Of a stretch of DNA of 64,000 nucleotides, positions 1-8,622 are shown in pieces. The stretch is from Rhizobiales bacterium Y(2018). Its GTDB lineage: Bacteria > Pseudomonadota > Alphaproteobacteria > Rhizobiales > Aestuariivirgaceae. The stretch lies in NCBI GenBank assembly GCA_005502925.1, contig SCPD01000020.1:52472-116471 (forward strand), written 5' to 3'. A model generated the notes under the pieces. That model was not told where the DNA came from. It made no database searches and was given only the letters and a program-made list of their open reading frames with translations. Both the position numbers and the translations under genes were made by a program. Each line of letters opens with the position of its first letter. Position 1 is the first letter of the stretch.

Positions 1-207
1 GGAATTCTGCGTGGTCGTGGGATCCATGCTGTCGGTCGTGCTGGCGCCGCCGAGACCGAGCCGGAGCGTGCCGCCGCGTTTCGGCTCGCTGGCCTTCGCG
101 AAATGTCCACCCGCGAGGAGACCAAGCCCGCCAATGCCGGCGCCCAGCAGCATGCGCCGGTTGATGCCCTGCTGCCCTAGTATGTTTCCGCGCTTGTTCT
201 GCGTCAT
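1..207 (-). CDS. ABC transporter substrate-binding protein, family 5 (N-terminus only)
   Basis: Only the first 69 codons lie in the window; the gene runs off the left edge. The product starts MTQNKRG and carries an RR-containing hydrophobic leader (NRRMLLGAGIGGLGLLAGG), which looks like a Tat-type signal, then SEPKRGGTLRLGLGG. That last stretch is the usual mature start of dipeptide/oligopeptide-type periplasmic binding proteins (SBP family 5). It closely resembles the start of the complete gene at 8623 (AEPKRGGHLVAGIAGG), so the two are probably paralogues. Ligand unknown. The start is the ATG at 207; no transport permease is visible in the window for it. Confidence 0.8.
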   Translation of the reverse strand, partial: MTQNKRGNILGQQGINRRMLLGAGIGGLGLLAGGHFAKASEPKRGGTLRLGLGGASTTDSMDPTTTQNS

Positions 208-300
208 CGCCGTTTCCCTTTTTATCGCGTCGGGTGATTTGTTGATTCACCGTGCGACTTTGGCAAACGAGATTAAGAGCGGCAGGGGTGTGAGCTTTAT

Positions 301-1263
301 TCACAGGCGCTTTGATCGTTTCTTCCGCGGGGATTTTCCATCGGCGGCGGAATTTCGCAGGATCGGTTCGGCGGGTGGACGGCGCAGCTGTGTTTCGGAG
401 AATAGCCAGTCGATGAAGGTCCGCACCAGGGGCGAGCGATTGAGCTCGCGCCGATACACGATATAGAAGGCTTCCGGAGCGACGATGTTCAGGTCGAGCG
501 GCACGACGAGGCGGCCTTCGGCGAGCAGATCGACGCCGGTGAGGCTGTCGCACAGGGAAATGCCGTGGCCATGGATCGCCGCCAGCGTCGCCAGATGCGC
601 GTCCGACATCACATGTTGGGACCCTGTCGCCAGTTCCGGCAGACCCGCGGCGCCGAGCCAGGTGTTCCACTCCCGTCCGTCATCGGCATGCAGAAGCGTG
701 TGCTTGCTGAGATCGGCCATGCTGCGGATCGGCTGCGTATTGATCAGCGCCGGGCTGCAGACGGGAAAGAGCGACGGCTCGAACCACAGCTTCCAGTCGC
801 GATTGGGCCACGCCTCGATCCCATAGGTGATCCAGACGTCGATATCCGGCGCATTGACGCGCTTCTTGTCGTTAGAGGCGATCAACTTCAGCCGGACTCC
901 CGGATGGCGTTGCGAGAAACGGCTGAGGCGTGGAATGAGCCAGAAGGTCATCAGCGACGGCAGGCAGCTGATGGCGAGGTCTCCTTCGGCGCTGGGCTGG
1001 GTGAGGAGCGACACCGCGTCGGTGATCGACGCGAAGGCCTGGGTCACGCGCGGCAGCAGGGCGGCGCCCTGCGGCGAAAGCCTGATCGCGCCGGCATCGC
1101 GGATGAACAATGCGGTCTTCAAGGTCTTTTCGAGCGCCCGCACCTGATGGCTCACCGCGCCATGGGTCACGTTGAGCTCGGCGGCGGCACGCGACATGGA
1201 AAGATGGCGGGCCGCGGCTTCGAAGGCGCGCAGCGGATTGAGCGGCGGCAGTCGTTTCGCCAT
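301..1263 (-). CDS. LysR-family transcriptional regulator, GcvA-like
   Basis: A typical LysR regulator of 320 residues. The N-terminal winged helix (about residues 1-60) reads RLPPLNPLRAFEAAARH, then a recognition helix around VTHGAVSHQVRALEK, which is the GcvA/AmpR-like subgroup pattern. The remainder is the periplasmic-binding-like effector domain. I chose the ATG at 1263 because the family begins almost exactly at MAKRLPPLN; a GTG six bases upstream (1269) overlaps the stop of the preceding Lrp gene and is a possible alternative. It is translationally coupled to, or just behind, the Lrp-family gene. The target is not evident; the nearest candidates are the partial binding-protein gene at 1-207 and the dehydrogenase at 1858. 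Confidence 0.85.
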   Translation of the reverse strand: MAKRLPPLNPLRAFEAAARHLSMSRAAAELNVTHGAVSHQVRALEKTLKTALFIRDAGAIRLSPQGAALLPRVTQAFASITDAVSLLTQPSAEGDLAISCLPSLMTFWLIPRLSRFSQRHPGVRLKLIASNDKKRVNAPDIDVWITYGIEAWPNRDWKLWFEPSLFPVCSPALINTQPIRSMADLSKHTLLHADDGREWNTWLGAAGLPELATGSQHVMSDAHLATLAAIHGHGISLCDSLTGVDLLAEGRLVVPLDLNIVAPEAFYIVYRRELNRSPLVRTFIDWLFSETQLRRPPAEPILRNSAADGKSPRKKRSKRL

Positions 1264-1265
1264 CG

Positions 1266-1727
1266 TCACTTCACCGGCAGCGCATGCGAGCGTTTCACCT
1301 CGCCGAGCGCGAAGCTCGATTCGATTGAGGCGACACCGTCGAGCCTGGTGAGCTTCTCCTTGAGAAAGCGCTCATAGGCTTCGAGATCGCTCACCACGAT
1401 GCGCATCAGATAATCGCGCTGCCCGGTCATCAGAAAGCAGTCGACCACTTCCGGCCAGCGCGAGATCGCCTGGGCGAAACGGTCGAGCTCTTCCTCGCGC
1501 TGGCGCTCGAGCTTGACGGAGGCGAAGACGCTGATCGGCAGGCCGACCTTGGCCGGGTCGATCACCGCCGCATAACCCTTGATGATGCCGGCTTTCTCCA
1601 GATTGCGCACCCGCCGGGCGCACGGCGAGGCCGAAAGCCCCACCTTATCGGCCAGCTCCTGCACCGGCATGCGCCCGTCCATCTGCAAGGAGCGCACGAT
1701 CCTCAGGTCGATATCGTCGAGTTTCAT
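1266..1727 (-). CDS. Lrp/AsnC-family transcriptional regulator
   Basis: A 153-residue feast/famine regulator of normal length. The N-terminal helix-turn-helix (about residues 5-60) starts LDDIDLRIVRSLQMDGRM and contains the recognition segment VGLSASPCARRVRNLEKAG; the C-terminal RAM ligand-binding domain (about 70-150) includes MTGQRDYLMRIVVSDLEAYE. It is divergent from the 2-oxoacid dehydrogenase E1 gene at 1858, with about 130 bases between them, the classic placement of an Lrp regulator controlling the opposite gene. The same neighbourhood logic is known for mdeR and mdeB in Pseudomonas methionine degradation. Effector amino acid unknown. Confidence 0.9.
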   Translation of the reverse strand: MKLDDIDLRIVRSLQMDGRMPVQELADKVGLSASPCARRVRNLEKAGIIKGYAAVIDPAKVGLPISVFASVKLERQREEELDRFAQAISRWPEVVDCFLMTGQRDYLMRIVVSDLEAYERFLKEKLTRLDGVASIESSFALGEVKRSHALPVK

Positions 1728-1857
1728 TGTTGGTGATTTCTGCTAATATTTCCGTTCTGATAGATGGATATCGCCAATATGAGCCAACAGACAAGCTGAA
1801 ATTGGTAAAAACCCCTGCGTCAGTTTTGTTAGCTTGAAGCCCCTTCCGGAGCTGACG

Positions 1858-4254
1858 ATGACCGATCCCCGCCTACCCCTTCTGTCCGATCTCGAGCGCA
1901 AGGTCCTGTGGCTCGCCACCTGGACCATCCACAACGCCAACAACATCCGGCCCAAGACCGACGGGTTGAAGGTCGGTGGCCACCAGGCGTCTTCCGCCTC
2001 GCTCGCCACCATCATGACGGCGCTTTATTTCGCCGTGCTCAGGCCTGAGGACCGCGTCGCGGTCAAGCCGCATGCGAGCCCGATCTTCCACGCCATCCAA
2101 TATCTCTTCGGCAACCAGACGCTCGAAAAGCTCGAAGCCTTCCGCGCTTATCACGGCGCCCAGTCCTATCCGTCCCGCACCAAGGATATCGACGATGTCG
2201 ACTTCTCGACCGGCTCGGTGGGCTTGGGCGTCGCCCAAACGCTCTTCTCCTCGCTCGTGCAGGATTATGTGCGCGCCAAGGGGTGGGCGGCGGAGCGTCC
2301 GGAAGGCCGCATGGTGGCGCTCATCGGCGACGCCGAGATGGATGAAGGCAACATCTTCGAGGCTTTGCTCGAAGGCTGGAAGCATGGCCTGCGCAACACC
2401 TGGTGGATCGTCGACTATAACCGCCAGAGCCTCGATGCGGTGGTGCGCGAGGGCCTGTGGCAGCGTTTCGAATCGATCTTCCGCAATTTCGGCTGGGATG
2501 TCGTCATCCTCAAATATGGAAGGCTGCTCGAGGAAGCTTTCGCCGAGCCCGGTGGCGAACGTCTGCGTGACTGGATCGACAGCTGTCCCAATCAGCTTTA
2601 TTCGGCGCTGACCTTCCAGGGCGGTGCCGCCTGGCGCAAGCGCCTGCGTGACGATATCGGCGACCAGGGTCCGGTCTCGCAATTGATCGAGCGCCGTTCT
2701 GACGACGAGCTGGCGCGGCTGATGAGCAATCTCGGCGGCCATGATCTGCCGTCCTTGCTGGAAGCCTTCGAGGCGGCGCAGAAGCATGACCGCCCGGTCT
2801 GTTTCATCGCTTACACCATCAAGGGCTTCGGCCTGCCGCTCGCCGGCCACAAGGACAATCACGCCGGCCTCATGACGACGACGCAGACGGAGGCTCTGCG
2901 CGAAACCTTGAAGGTCAGGCCCGGCCATGAATGGGAGCCTTTCGAAGGTCTCGCCACGCCGGTGACCGAGCTCGCTGCTTTTCTCAAGAAGGCGCCGTTC
3001 ATTCAAAAGGGTGCCCGCCGCTTCGCGAGCCCGCGCATCGCGGTGCCGGCCGAGATCACCACGGCACAGCCGGCGACGGTCTCGACGCAGGCCGGCTTCG
3101 GCAATCTCATGAACGAGATCGGCAAGAGCGACGGCGATCTGGCGCGCCGCATCGTCACCACCTCGCCCGATGTGACGGTCTCGACCAATCTCGGCGCCTG
3201 GGTCAATCGCCGCGGGCTGTTCGCGCGCACCGAGATGGCCGACACCTTCAAGAAGGAACGCATCGCCTCGACCTTCGCCTGGGAATTCTCGCCCGAGGGC
3301 CAGCATTTCGAGCTCGGCATCGCGGAGATGAATCTCTTCATCATGCTGTCGGCGCTGGGGCTCTCGCATTCGATCAATGGCGAGCGTCTCATTCCCATCG
3401 GCACGTTGTATGATCCCTTCATCGAGCGCGGCCTCGATGCGCTGAATTACGCCTGCTACCAGGATGCGCGTTTCATTCTCGCCGCCACGCCGTCGGGCGT
3501 CACGCTGGCGCCGGAAGGTGGCGCCCATCAGTCGATCGCGACACCTTTGATCGGCATGGCGCAGGATGGTCTCGCCAGTTTCGAGCCGGCCTTTGTCGAT
3601 GAGCTCGCCGTCATCCTGCGTTTCGCCTTCGACTACATACAGCGCTCGGGCGAGGCCGAGGTCGATGAGACGACCTGGCTGCGCGATGCGGTCGGCGGCT
3701 CGATCTACTTGCGCCTCTCGACGCGGCCGATCGACCAGCCGACACGGATGATGACGCCCGAGCTCGCCGACGGCATCGTCAATGGCGGCTATTGGATGCG
3801 CAAGCCCGGCCCCAATGCACAGGTCGTCGTCGCTTATACCGGTTGCCTCGCGCCCGAGGCGATCGAGGCGGTGGGGCTGATGGCGGAAGACCGCCGCGAT
3901 GTCGGCTTGCTCGCCATCACCTCGGCCGACCGGCTCAATGCCGGCTGGACTGCGGCGCAGCGCGCCCGCGAGCATGGTCTCGTTCATGCCAGGAGCCACA
4001 TCGAGCGCCTGCTTGCCGAGGTGCCGTCGCATTGCGCGCTGGTGACGGTGATCGACGGCCATCCGGCGACGCTCGCCTGGCTCGGCGCCGTCCATGGCCA
4101 TCGTACCCGCTCGCTGGGCGTCGAGCATTTCGGCCAGACCGGCACGATCGACGACCTCTACCGGCATTACGGCATCGACGCGAATGGCATCGTGGCCGCT
4201 GCCCAGGCCGTGTCGCCCGGCCGGCCGATCCGTCAGCTCAAGCTGATGAGTTGA
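1858..4254 (+). CDS. 2-oxoacid dehydrogenase E1, homodimeric AceE/MdeB-like
   Basis: A 798-residue thiamine-diphosphate enzyme of the homodimeric pyruvate dehydrogenase E1 / transketolase superfamily. It would decarboxylate a 2-oxoacid (pyruvate or 2-oxobutyrate) and feed an E2 lipoyl carrier. The N-terminal ThDP domain has GGHQASSASLATIMTALYF and the cofactor motif GDAEMDEGN followed about 25 residues later by VDYNRQSLD, matching the AceE pattern GDGEMDE...N. The central domain contains FGNLMNEIG and EFSPEGQHFELGIAEMN. It is shorter than E. coli AceE (about 890 residues). The ATG at 1858 is preceded by GGAG six bases upstream; a TTG at 1834 is also in frame. No E2 or E3 gene is nearby, so it must share a partner encoded elsewhere. 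The divergent Lrp gene is its likely regulator. Confidence 0.8.
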   Translation: MTDPRLPLLSDLERKVLWLATWTIHNANNIRPKTDGLKVGGHQASSASLATIMTALYFAVLRPEDRVAVKPHASPIFHAIQYLFGNQTLEKLEAFRAYHGAQSYPSRTKDIDDVDFSTGSVGLGVAQTLFSSLVQDYVRAKGWAAERPEGRMVALIGDAEMDEGNIFEALLEGWKHGLRNTWWIVDYNRQSLDAVVREGLWQRFESIFRNFGWDVVILKYGRLLEEAFAEPGGERLRDWIDSCPNQLYSALTFQGGAAWRKRLRDDIGDQGPVSQLIERRSDDELARLMSNLGGHDLPSLLEAFEAAQKHDRPVCFIAYTIKGFGLPLAGHKDNHAGLMTTTQTEALRETLKVRPGHEWEPFEGLATPVTELAAFLKKAPFIQKGARRFASPRIAVPAEITTAQPATVSTQAGFGNLMNEIGKSDGDLARRIVTTSPDVTVSTNLGAWVNRRGLFARTEMADTFKKERIASTFAWEFSPEGQHFELGIAEMNLFIMLSALGLSHSINGERLIPIGTLYDPFIERGLDALNYACYQDARFILAATPSGVTLAPEGGAHQSIATPLIGMAQDGLASFEPAFVDELAVILRFAFDYIQRSGEAEVDETTWLRDAVGGSIYLRLSTRPIDQPTRMMTPELADGIVNGGYWMRKPGPNAQVVVAYTGCLAPEAIEAVGLMAEDRRDVGLLAITSADRLNAGWTAAQRAREHGLVHARSHIERLLAEVPSHCALVTVIDGHPATLAWLGAVHGHRTRSLGVEHFGQTGTIDDLYRHYGIDANGIVAAAQAVSPGRPIRQLKLMS

Positions 4255-4266
4255 GCGATTTCTTCA

Positions 4267-5160
4267 TCACGACGATGAGGCGATCTCGCGCCAGGTCTGC
4301 ATCTCGCGCACGCTGTCGATGAATGTCCGGATGAAGGGACTGCCCAGGCGCTCGACCGAATAGGCTGCCGCCAGCGCCGTCGTCTCTTCCAGATCATTCG
4401 GCTGGTGAAACACGACGCCCGATGCGTCGCGCTTCAGCGAGGCGGGTACCAGCGATACGCCTTGGCCCGCCGCGACGAGCCCCAGAATGGTGAGCATCGA
4501 GTCGCCGATCTGATCGATCTCGGGCGAGAAGCCGGCTTTGCGGCAAGCGACGATGATGGAATCGAACAGGCCGGGCCCCAAGGGGCGGGGGAACAGCACG
4601 AATCTCTCGCGCGCCATATCGGCGAGCTTCAATTGCGGCCTCCCGGCCAAAGGATGGTCGTTCGCCAGAATGAGCGCCAGGCGCTCCTGCACTAGGATCT
4701 CGATATTGATGCCGCGCCCGGGCACCGGCGGGCGCAGGAACCCGACATTGATTTCGCCGCTGCGCAGCATGTCGCCTTGCTGGCTGGTCGAGCCTTCGAC
4801 GAGACGCAGATCGATCTCGGGATGAGCGCCGCGAAAATTGCGCAGGATCGGCGCCATCAGCGACGTCGCCGAGCTCACGAAGCCGACGGTGAAGGTCTGC
4901 GCCGAATCTCGCTTGGTCAGGAGTAGCGCGATATCGACATCGCTCAAGATGCGCCGCGCGCGCGGCAGAAAACGCCGGCCGGCCGGCGTCAGGCTGACAC
5001 CGCGTCGGTTGCGGACGAACAGCGCGACACCCAGCTCTTCCTCGAGCTGGCGGATCTGCTGCGACAGCGGCGGCTGCGAGACATTGAGCCGCTCGGCGGC
5101 GCGGCGGAAATGCAGCTCCTCCGCCACCGCCACGAAATACCTGATATGCCGAAGCTCCAT
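4267..5160 (-). CDS. LysR-family transcriptional regulator
   Basis: A full-length (297-residue) LysR regulator. Residues 1-60 form the winged helix (MELRHIRYFVAVAEELHFRR, then LNVSQPPLSQQIRQLEEELG), the pattern found in regulators of aromatic and amino acid catabolism such as CatR, BenM and HcaR. The C-terminal domain carries FTVGFVSSATS and the usual two-lobe binding fold. It is divergent from the dipeptidase-like gene at 5373 and separated by 212 AT-rich bases that contain a 21-bp palindrome (5272-5292) of the LysR-box type. It therefore probably controls the 5373-11141 operon. Its 3' end lies only about a dozen bases from the E1 gene, transcribed toward it. Confidence 0.9.
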   Translation of the reverse strand: MELRHIRYFVAVAEELHFRRAAERLNVSQPPLSQQIRQLEEELGVALFVRNRRGVSLTPAGRRFLPRARRILSDVDIALLLTKRDSAQTFTVGFVSSATSLMAPILRNFRGAHPEIDLRLVEGSTSQQGDMLRSGEINVGFLRPPVPGRGINIEILVQERLALILANDHPLAGRPQLKLADMARERFVLFPRPLGPGLFDSIIVACRKAGFSPEIDQIGDSMLTILGLVAAGQGVSLVPASLKRDASGVVFHQPNDLEETTALAAAYSVERLGSPFIRTFIDSVREMQTWREIASSS

Positions 5161-5271
5161 ATGGCTTAGTTTTTCTTGTTATGAACGCTAGATTTTCTCA
5201 AGAAGGTCCGAAATAGTCAATTTAACTTGTTGAATTATAAGAATTATATTTGAGAACTGCCTTTCAATCCA

Positions 5272-5292
5272 GTGATATTCCATGAATATCAC
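5272..5292. promoter_or_regulatory. Perfect palindrome, candidate LysR box
   Basis: GTGATATTC, CAT, GAATATCAC: nine-base arms are exact reverse complements around a three-base centre. The inner part fits the T-N11-A rule of LysR boxes. It lies 80 bases upstream of the ATG at 5373 and 112 bases from the start of the divergent LysR gene, in an AT-rich gap, so it is the best candidate operator for that regulator. Confidence 0.6.
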
Positions 5293-5372
5293 AGTTTCCA
5301 AAACCGATATTGGACGATTTTCCCGGCGGCTCATAACGATACAGGCCATCCAAGCCGTTCAGGAGGCCGCTT

Positions 5373-6359
5373 ATGTCCAATCTCGCGCAACAGATGCTCA
5401 TCATCGACGGGCTGCAGGCGGATGAATGCGACGAGAGCGTCTTCGCCGAATGGCGCAAGGGCGGTGTCACCTGCGTGCACATGACCTGCATGGAATATAC
5501 CTTCGACAATACGCGCGCTGCCCTGTCCGCTTTGTCGCGTTGGCGCCGCGCCTTGCGCAATCATGCCGACCTGATCCGCCCGGCCCGCTGCGCTGACGAC
5601 ATTCTCGCGGCTAAGGCCGAAGGCAAGACCGCCGTCCTGCTCGGCTTCCAGAATACCTTGCCGCTGGAGGACGATCTGGCGCTGGCCGAGATTTTTTACG
5701 ATCTCGGCATTCGCGTGATCCAGCTCACCTATAATCACCAGACTCTTATCGGCTCGGGCTGCCAGGAAACCGTCGACACCGGCCTGTCGCTGTATGGCAA
5801 GCGGCTGGTGAAGGAGATGAACCGGCTGCGCATGCTGGTCGACACGTCGCATTGCGGCCTGAAGACGACCATGGATGCGATCGAGACCTCTGAGGCGCCG
5901 ATCGCGGTCACGCATTCCAACCCGGCGAGCTTCGCCAGTGACGTCGAGCTCACCCATCGGCTGAAGAACGACGAGACATTGCGCGCCCTCGCCAAGCGCG
6001 GCGGCATGTTCGGCATGGCACTGTTCCCGGCCATGCTGCCGGGCGGCATGCGCTGCACGCTGCAACGTTTCTGCGACATGGTCGAGCATCTCGTCGGTAT
6101 CGTCGGCATCGAGCATGTCGGCCTCGGTACCGATTTCGTCTGGCAGCGGCCGCTGTCCTACATCAAGCAGGTGCGTACCGGCCGCAGCACTTTCGATTGG
6201 GCGCCGGTCGTGCCGCCGAAATGGCCGGACTGGATGAAAACGCCGGCGGACTTCCCGCGCATCATCGACGAGCTCTCCGGTCGCGGCTGGAAGGACGACG
6301 ATATCGCCCGCTTCATGGGGCGCAACTGGCTGGACTTCTATCGCAGGGTCATCGGTTAA
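5373..6359 (+). CDS. Membrane dipeptidase-like protein (peptidase family M19)
   Basis: A 328-residue TIM-barrel protein of the renal dipeptidase family (M19). Motifs: IIDGLQADE at the N-terminus, LLGFQN at 89-94, VDTSHCG with H160, ITHSNPASF-type segment with H181, and GLGTDF with D254. H160, H181 and D254 match the second metal site and catalytic Asp. The first-site ligands are altered: the usual HxD after DG reads L14-Q-A16, and the bridging Glu position reads Q93. The substrate may therefore differ from dipeptides. A strong Shine-Dalgarno (AGGAGG) precedes the ATG at 5373. It heads an operon with an amidohydrolase 15 bases downstream and is divergent from a LysR gene. Confidence 0.8.
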   Translation: MSNLAQQMLIIDGLQADECDESVFAEWRKGGVTCVHMTCMEYTFDNTRAALSALSRWRRALRNHADLIRPARCADDILAAKAEGKTAVLLGFQNTLPLEDDLALAEIFYDLGIRVIQLTYNHQTLIGSGCQETVDTGLSLYGKRLVKEMNRLRMLVDTSHCGLKTTMDAIETSEAPIAVTHSNPASFASDVELTHRLKNDETLRALAKRGGMFGMALFPAMLPGGMRCTLQRFCDMVEHLVGIVGIEHVGLGTDFVWQRPLSYIKQVRTGRSTFDWAPVVPPKWPDWMKTPADFPRIIDELSGRGWKDDDIARFMGRNWLDFYRRVIG

Positions 6360-6374
6360 AAAAGGGAGCGCGAC

Positions 6375-7775
6375 ATGACACGCAAGGACGTCGATACGCT
6401 CATCAAGAATGCCTTCGTGATCACGATGAATCCGCGCCGCGAGATGATCGAGCGCGGCGCCGTCGCCGTCACCGGCACCCGCATCGTCGCGGTTGGTCCC
6501 ACCGATGAACTGATGCGGTCGCATTCCGCCCGCCATCAGATCGATGCGCAGGGCGGCATCGTCCATCCGGGCTTCATCGACACGCATGTGCATTTCATGA
6601 ATGCGGCGCGCGGCGCCTTTCCCGACACGATGGAATTGTCGACCTCGATGAACATCTATCGCCAGTGGTGGGACGGCGTCGATGACGAGGATGAATATGC
6701 CTCATCGCTTTTGAACTGCATCGAGATGCTGTCGAACGGCACGACCTGCTTTCTCGAGGCGGGAACCGTGCACAATCCCCATGCCGCCGCCGAGGCGGCC
6801 GAACGTGTCGGCATGCGTGGTTTCGTCGGCGATCCGTTCCTGTGGGACATGCCGGCCGCACCAGGCGTGCATGTCATGTCACGTGCGCCCCGGGCGCTCG
6901 ACCGCAGCCTCTCGCTTCTCGGCTCGCAATTGAAGCGCAACAACAAGCCCGACGGCCTGGTGCGCGGCTGCGTGGTCCTGTTCGGTCTCGGCAGCGCCTC
7001 GGATGAGCTGGTGAGGACCGCCAAGCGTATCGCCGATGAAAACAATGCGATCTTCTCGCAACATCAGTCCTTCGGGCCGAACGACGCCGCGTCCGACGAG
7101 AGGCGCCTGGGCAAGCGCGCGCTCTGTCACTTCGCCGATATCGATGTGCTCGGGCATAATTGCACCTTCAGCCATATGAACGATCTCTCCGGCGACGAAA
7201 TGGCGATGGTGCGCCAGGCCGGCATGTCGGTGGCCTGGTGCCCCGGCACGGCGATGACGCTCGCCACCGGGGCGACCGTCAAAGGGCCGCATCTCCACAT
7301 GCACCGCGACGGCGTGAACACCGCGCTCGCTTCCGACGGCGCCAATTCGGCGTGCCGTTACGATATCGGGCTGCAGGGCCTGCTGGCGCTGCTCGCCTCA
7401 CGCGAGCGCACGCAAAAGCGCGATTCCTTCTCGGCCGAGGATGTCATGGAGCTCGCCACGGTCAATGGCGCACGGGCGCTCGGTATGGCGCATGAGATCG
7501 GTTCGCTGGAAGTCGGCAAGCGTGCCGATATCGTCATCCGATCGACCGACCTGCCCGAGGCGCAGCCGGGCGTCGATCCGCTGCAGACGCTGGTCTATTG
7601 CTGCGGCTCGAAATCGGTGGCCTCGGTTCTGGTCAATGGCGAGACCGTCTGGTCGGCCGGCCGGCCCCGCCGCATCGAAGCGGCGCAGATCTATGAGCTT
7701 GCCCGCAAATCGACCGATCGTATGTGGACCAAGCTCGGCCTCAGCCGCCAGTCGCGCTGGCCGATCGTGCAATAG
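6375..7775 (+). CDS. Amidohydrolase (ATZ/TRZ, cytosine deaminase-like)
   Basis: A 466-residue metal-dependent hydrolase of the amidohydrolase superfamily. The N-terminal small domain leads to HPGFIDTHVHF (metal-binding HxH, about residues 58-68). Further metal ligands are likely in FSQHQSF and GHNCTFSHM, and the C-terminus has ALASDGANSAC with the conserved Asp, followed by a composite domain. Family members hydrolyse or deaminate cyclic or guanidine-type nitrogen compounds (chlorohydrolases, guanine or cytosine deaminases). It lies 15 bases after the M19 gene and 12 before the sulfurtransferase, so it is co-transcribed. The exact substrate cannot be read from the sequence. Confidence 0.85.
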   Translation: MTRKDVDTLIKNAFVITMNPRREMIERGAVAVTGTRIVAVGPTDELMRSHSARHQIDAQGGIVHPGFIDTHVHFMNAARGAFPDTMELSTSMNIYRQWWDGVDDEDEYASSLLNCIEMLSNGTTCFLEAGTVHNPHAAAEAAERVGMRGFVGDPFLWDMPAAPGVHVMSRAPRALDRSLSLLGSQLKRNNKPDGLVRGCVVLFGLGSASDELVRTAKRIADENNAIFSQHQSFGPNDAASDERRLGKRALCHFADIDVLGHNCTFSHMNDLSGDEMAMVRQAGMSVAWCPGTAMTLATGATVKGPHLHMHRDGVNTALASDGANSACRYDIGLQGLLALLASRERTQKRDSFSAEDVMELATVNGARALGMAHEIGSLEVGKRADIVIRSTDLPEAQPGVDPLQTLVYCCGSKSVASVLVNGETVWSAGRPRRIEAAQIYELARKSTDRMWTKLGLSRQSRWPIVQ

Positions 7776-7787
7776 GCGAGGTGCGAT

Positions 7788-8621
7788 ATGACCCTGTTGC
7801 CCGAAGGTCCATTGGTCAACGCTTCCTGGCTCGCGGCGCATCTGTCCACGCCAGGCCTGCGCCTCATCGATTGCCGGCATCGTTTCGACGATCCGTCCTA
7901 CGGCGAGCGCGCTTTTCGGTCGGGGCATATTCCGGGCGCCATCCATTTCCGCCTCCAACCGCATCTCACCGGCACAGAAGGAGACGGCCGCAGTCCCTTG
8001 CCGAGCGAAGCTGAGTTCACCGCCGTCGCGAGTGAAGCCGGCATAGGCGGTGACGATATCGTCGTCTGTTATGATGACGGGCTTGGCGGCATTGCGGCGC
8101 GTGCCTGGTGGCTGTTCCGGCACTTCGGCCACGACAAGGTGTTCGTGCTGCGCGACGGCTTCGCCAGCTGGACCGGCGCGGTCGAAACCGGTGATACCGC
8201 AAGACCCGCGCCTCGGTCATTTCCCATCCGTCCGTCCCACATGCCGCGCATTCGGGCATCCGACATCCTGGCCGGACCATTCATCGCGATCATCGATGCA
8301 AGGGGCGCGCCGCGTTTTCGCGGCGAGGCGCCGCCGCTCGATCCGGTTGAGGGACATATTCCGGGGGCCATCAACATCCCGGTCACCGGTACGCTTCTCG
8401 AAAATGCGCGCCTGCAGCGTGTGATCTCCTCGGCGGACCGCATCATCGCCTACTGCGGCTCCGGCATCGTCGCCTGCAACATCGTGCTGGCCTGCGCCGA
8501 ACTCGGCCGCAGCGATGTCGAGCTTTATGCCGGCTCATGGAGCGACTGGGCCCAGCGCCGCCTTCCCGCCCAAGCGGGCGAAGAAATCGAGCCATTGCAA
8601 TTTCAGCACGGAGGTTCTTGA
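7788..8621 (+). CDS. sseA: 3-mercaptopyruvate sulfurtransferase (tandem rhodanese)
   Basis: A 277-residue protein with two rhodanese domains. The first (about 1-130) is the inactive domain (LRLIDCRHRFDD, FRSGHIPGAIHF). The second (about 155-270) holds the active-site Cys223 in the loop CGSGIVA. The CGSG form is typical of mercaptopyruvate rather than thiosulfate sulfurtransferases, whose loop is usually CRxG. It would transfer sulfur from 3-mercaptopyruvate to a thiol or cyanide in the cytoplasm. It sits between an amidohydrolase and a solute-binding protein gene; its stop and the next ATG are almost adjacent, consistent with coupling. Confidence 0.85.
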   Translation: MTLLPEGPLVNASWLAAHLSTPGLRLIDCRHRFDDPSYGERAFRSGHIPGAIHFRLQPHLTGTEGDGRSPLPSEAEFTAVASEAGIGGDDIVVCYDDGLGGIAARAWWLFRHFGHDKVFVLRDGFASWTGAVETGDTARPAPRSFPIRPSHMPRIRASDILAGPFIAIIDARGAPRFRGEAPPLDPVEGHIPGAINIPVTGTLLENARLQRVISSADRIIAYCGSGIVACNIVLACAELGRSDVELYAGSWSDWAQRRLPAQAGEEIEPLQFQHGGS

Positions 8622-8622
8622 G

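Noticed and set aside
1873..4167. A 764-codon open frame on the minus strand
   Set aside because: It mirrors the E1 gene on the plus strand, has no protein motif and results from GC-rich codon bias.
5331..6593. A 420-codon open frame on the minus strand
   Set aside because: It lies opposite the M19 and amidohydrolase genes, which have clear family motifs; the minus frame has none.
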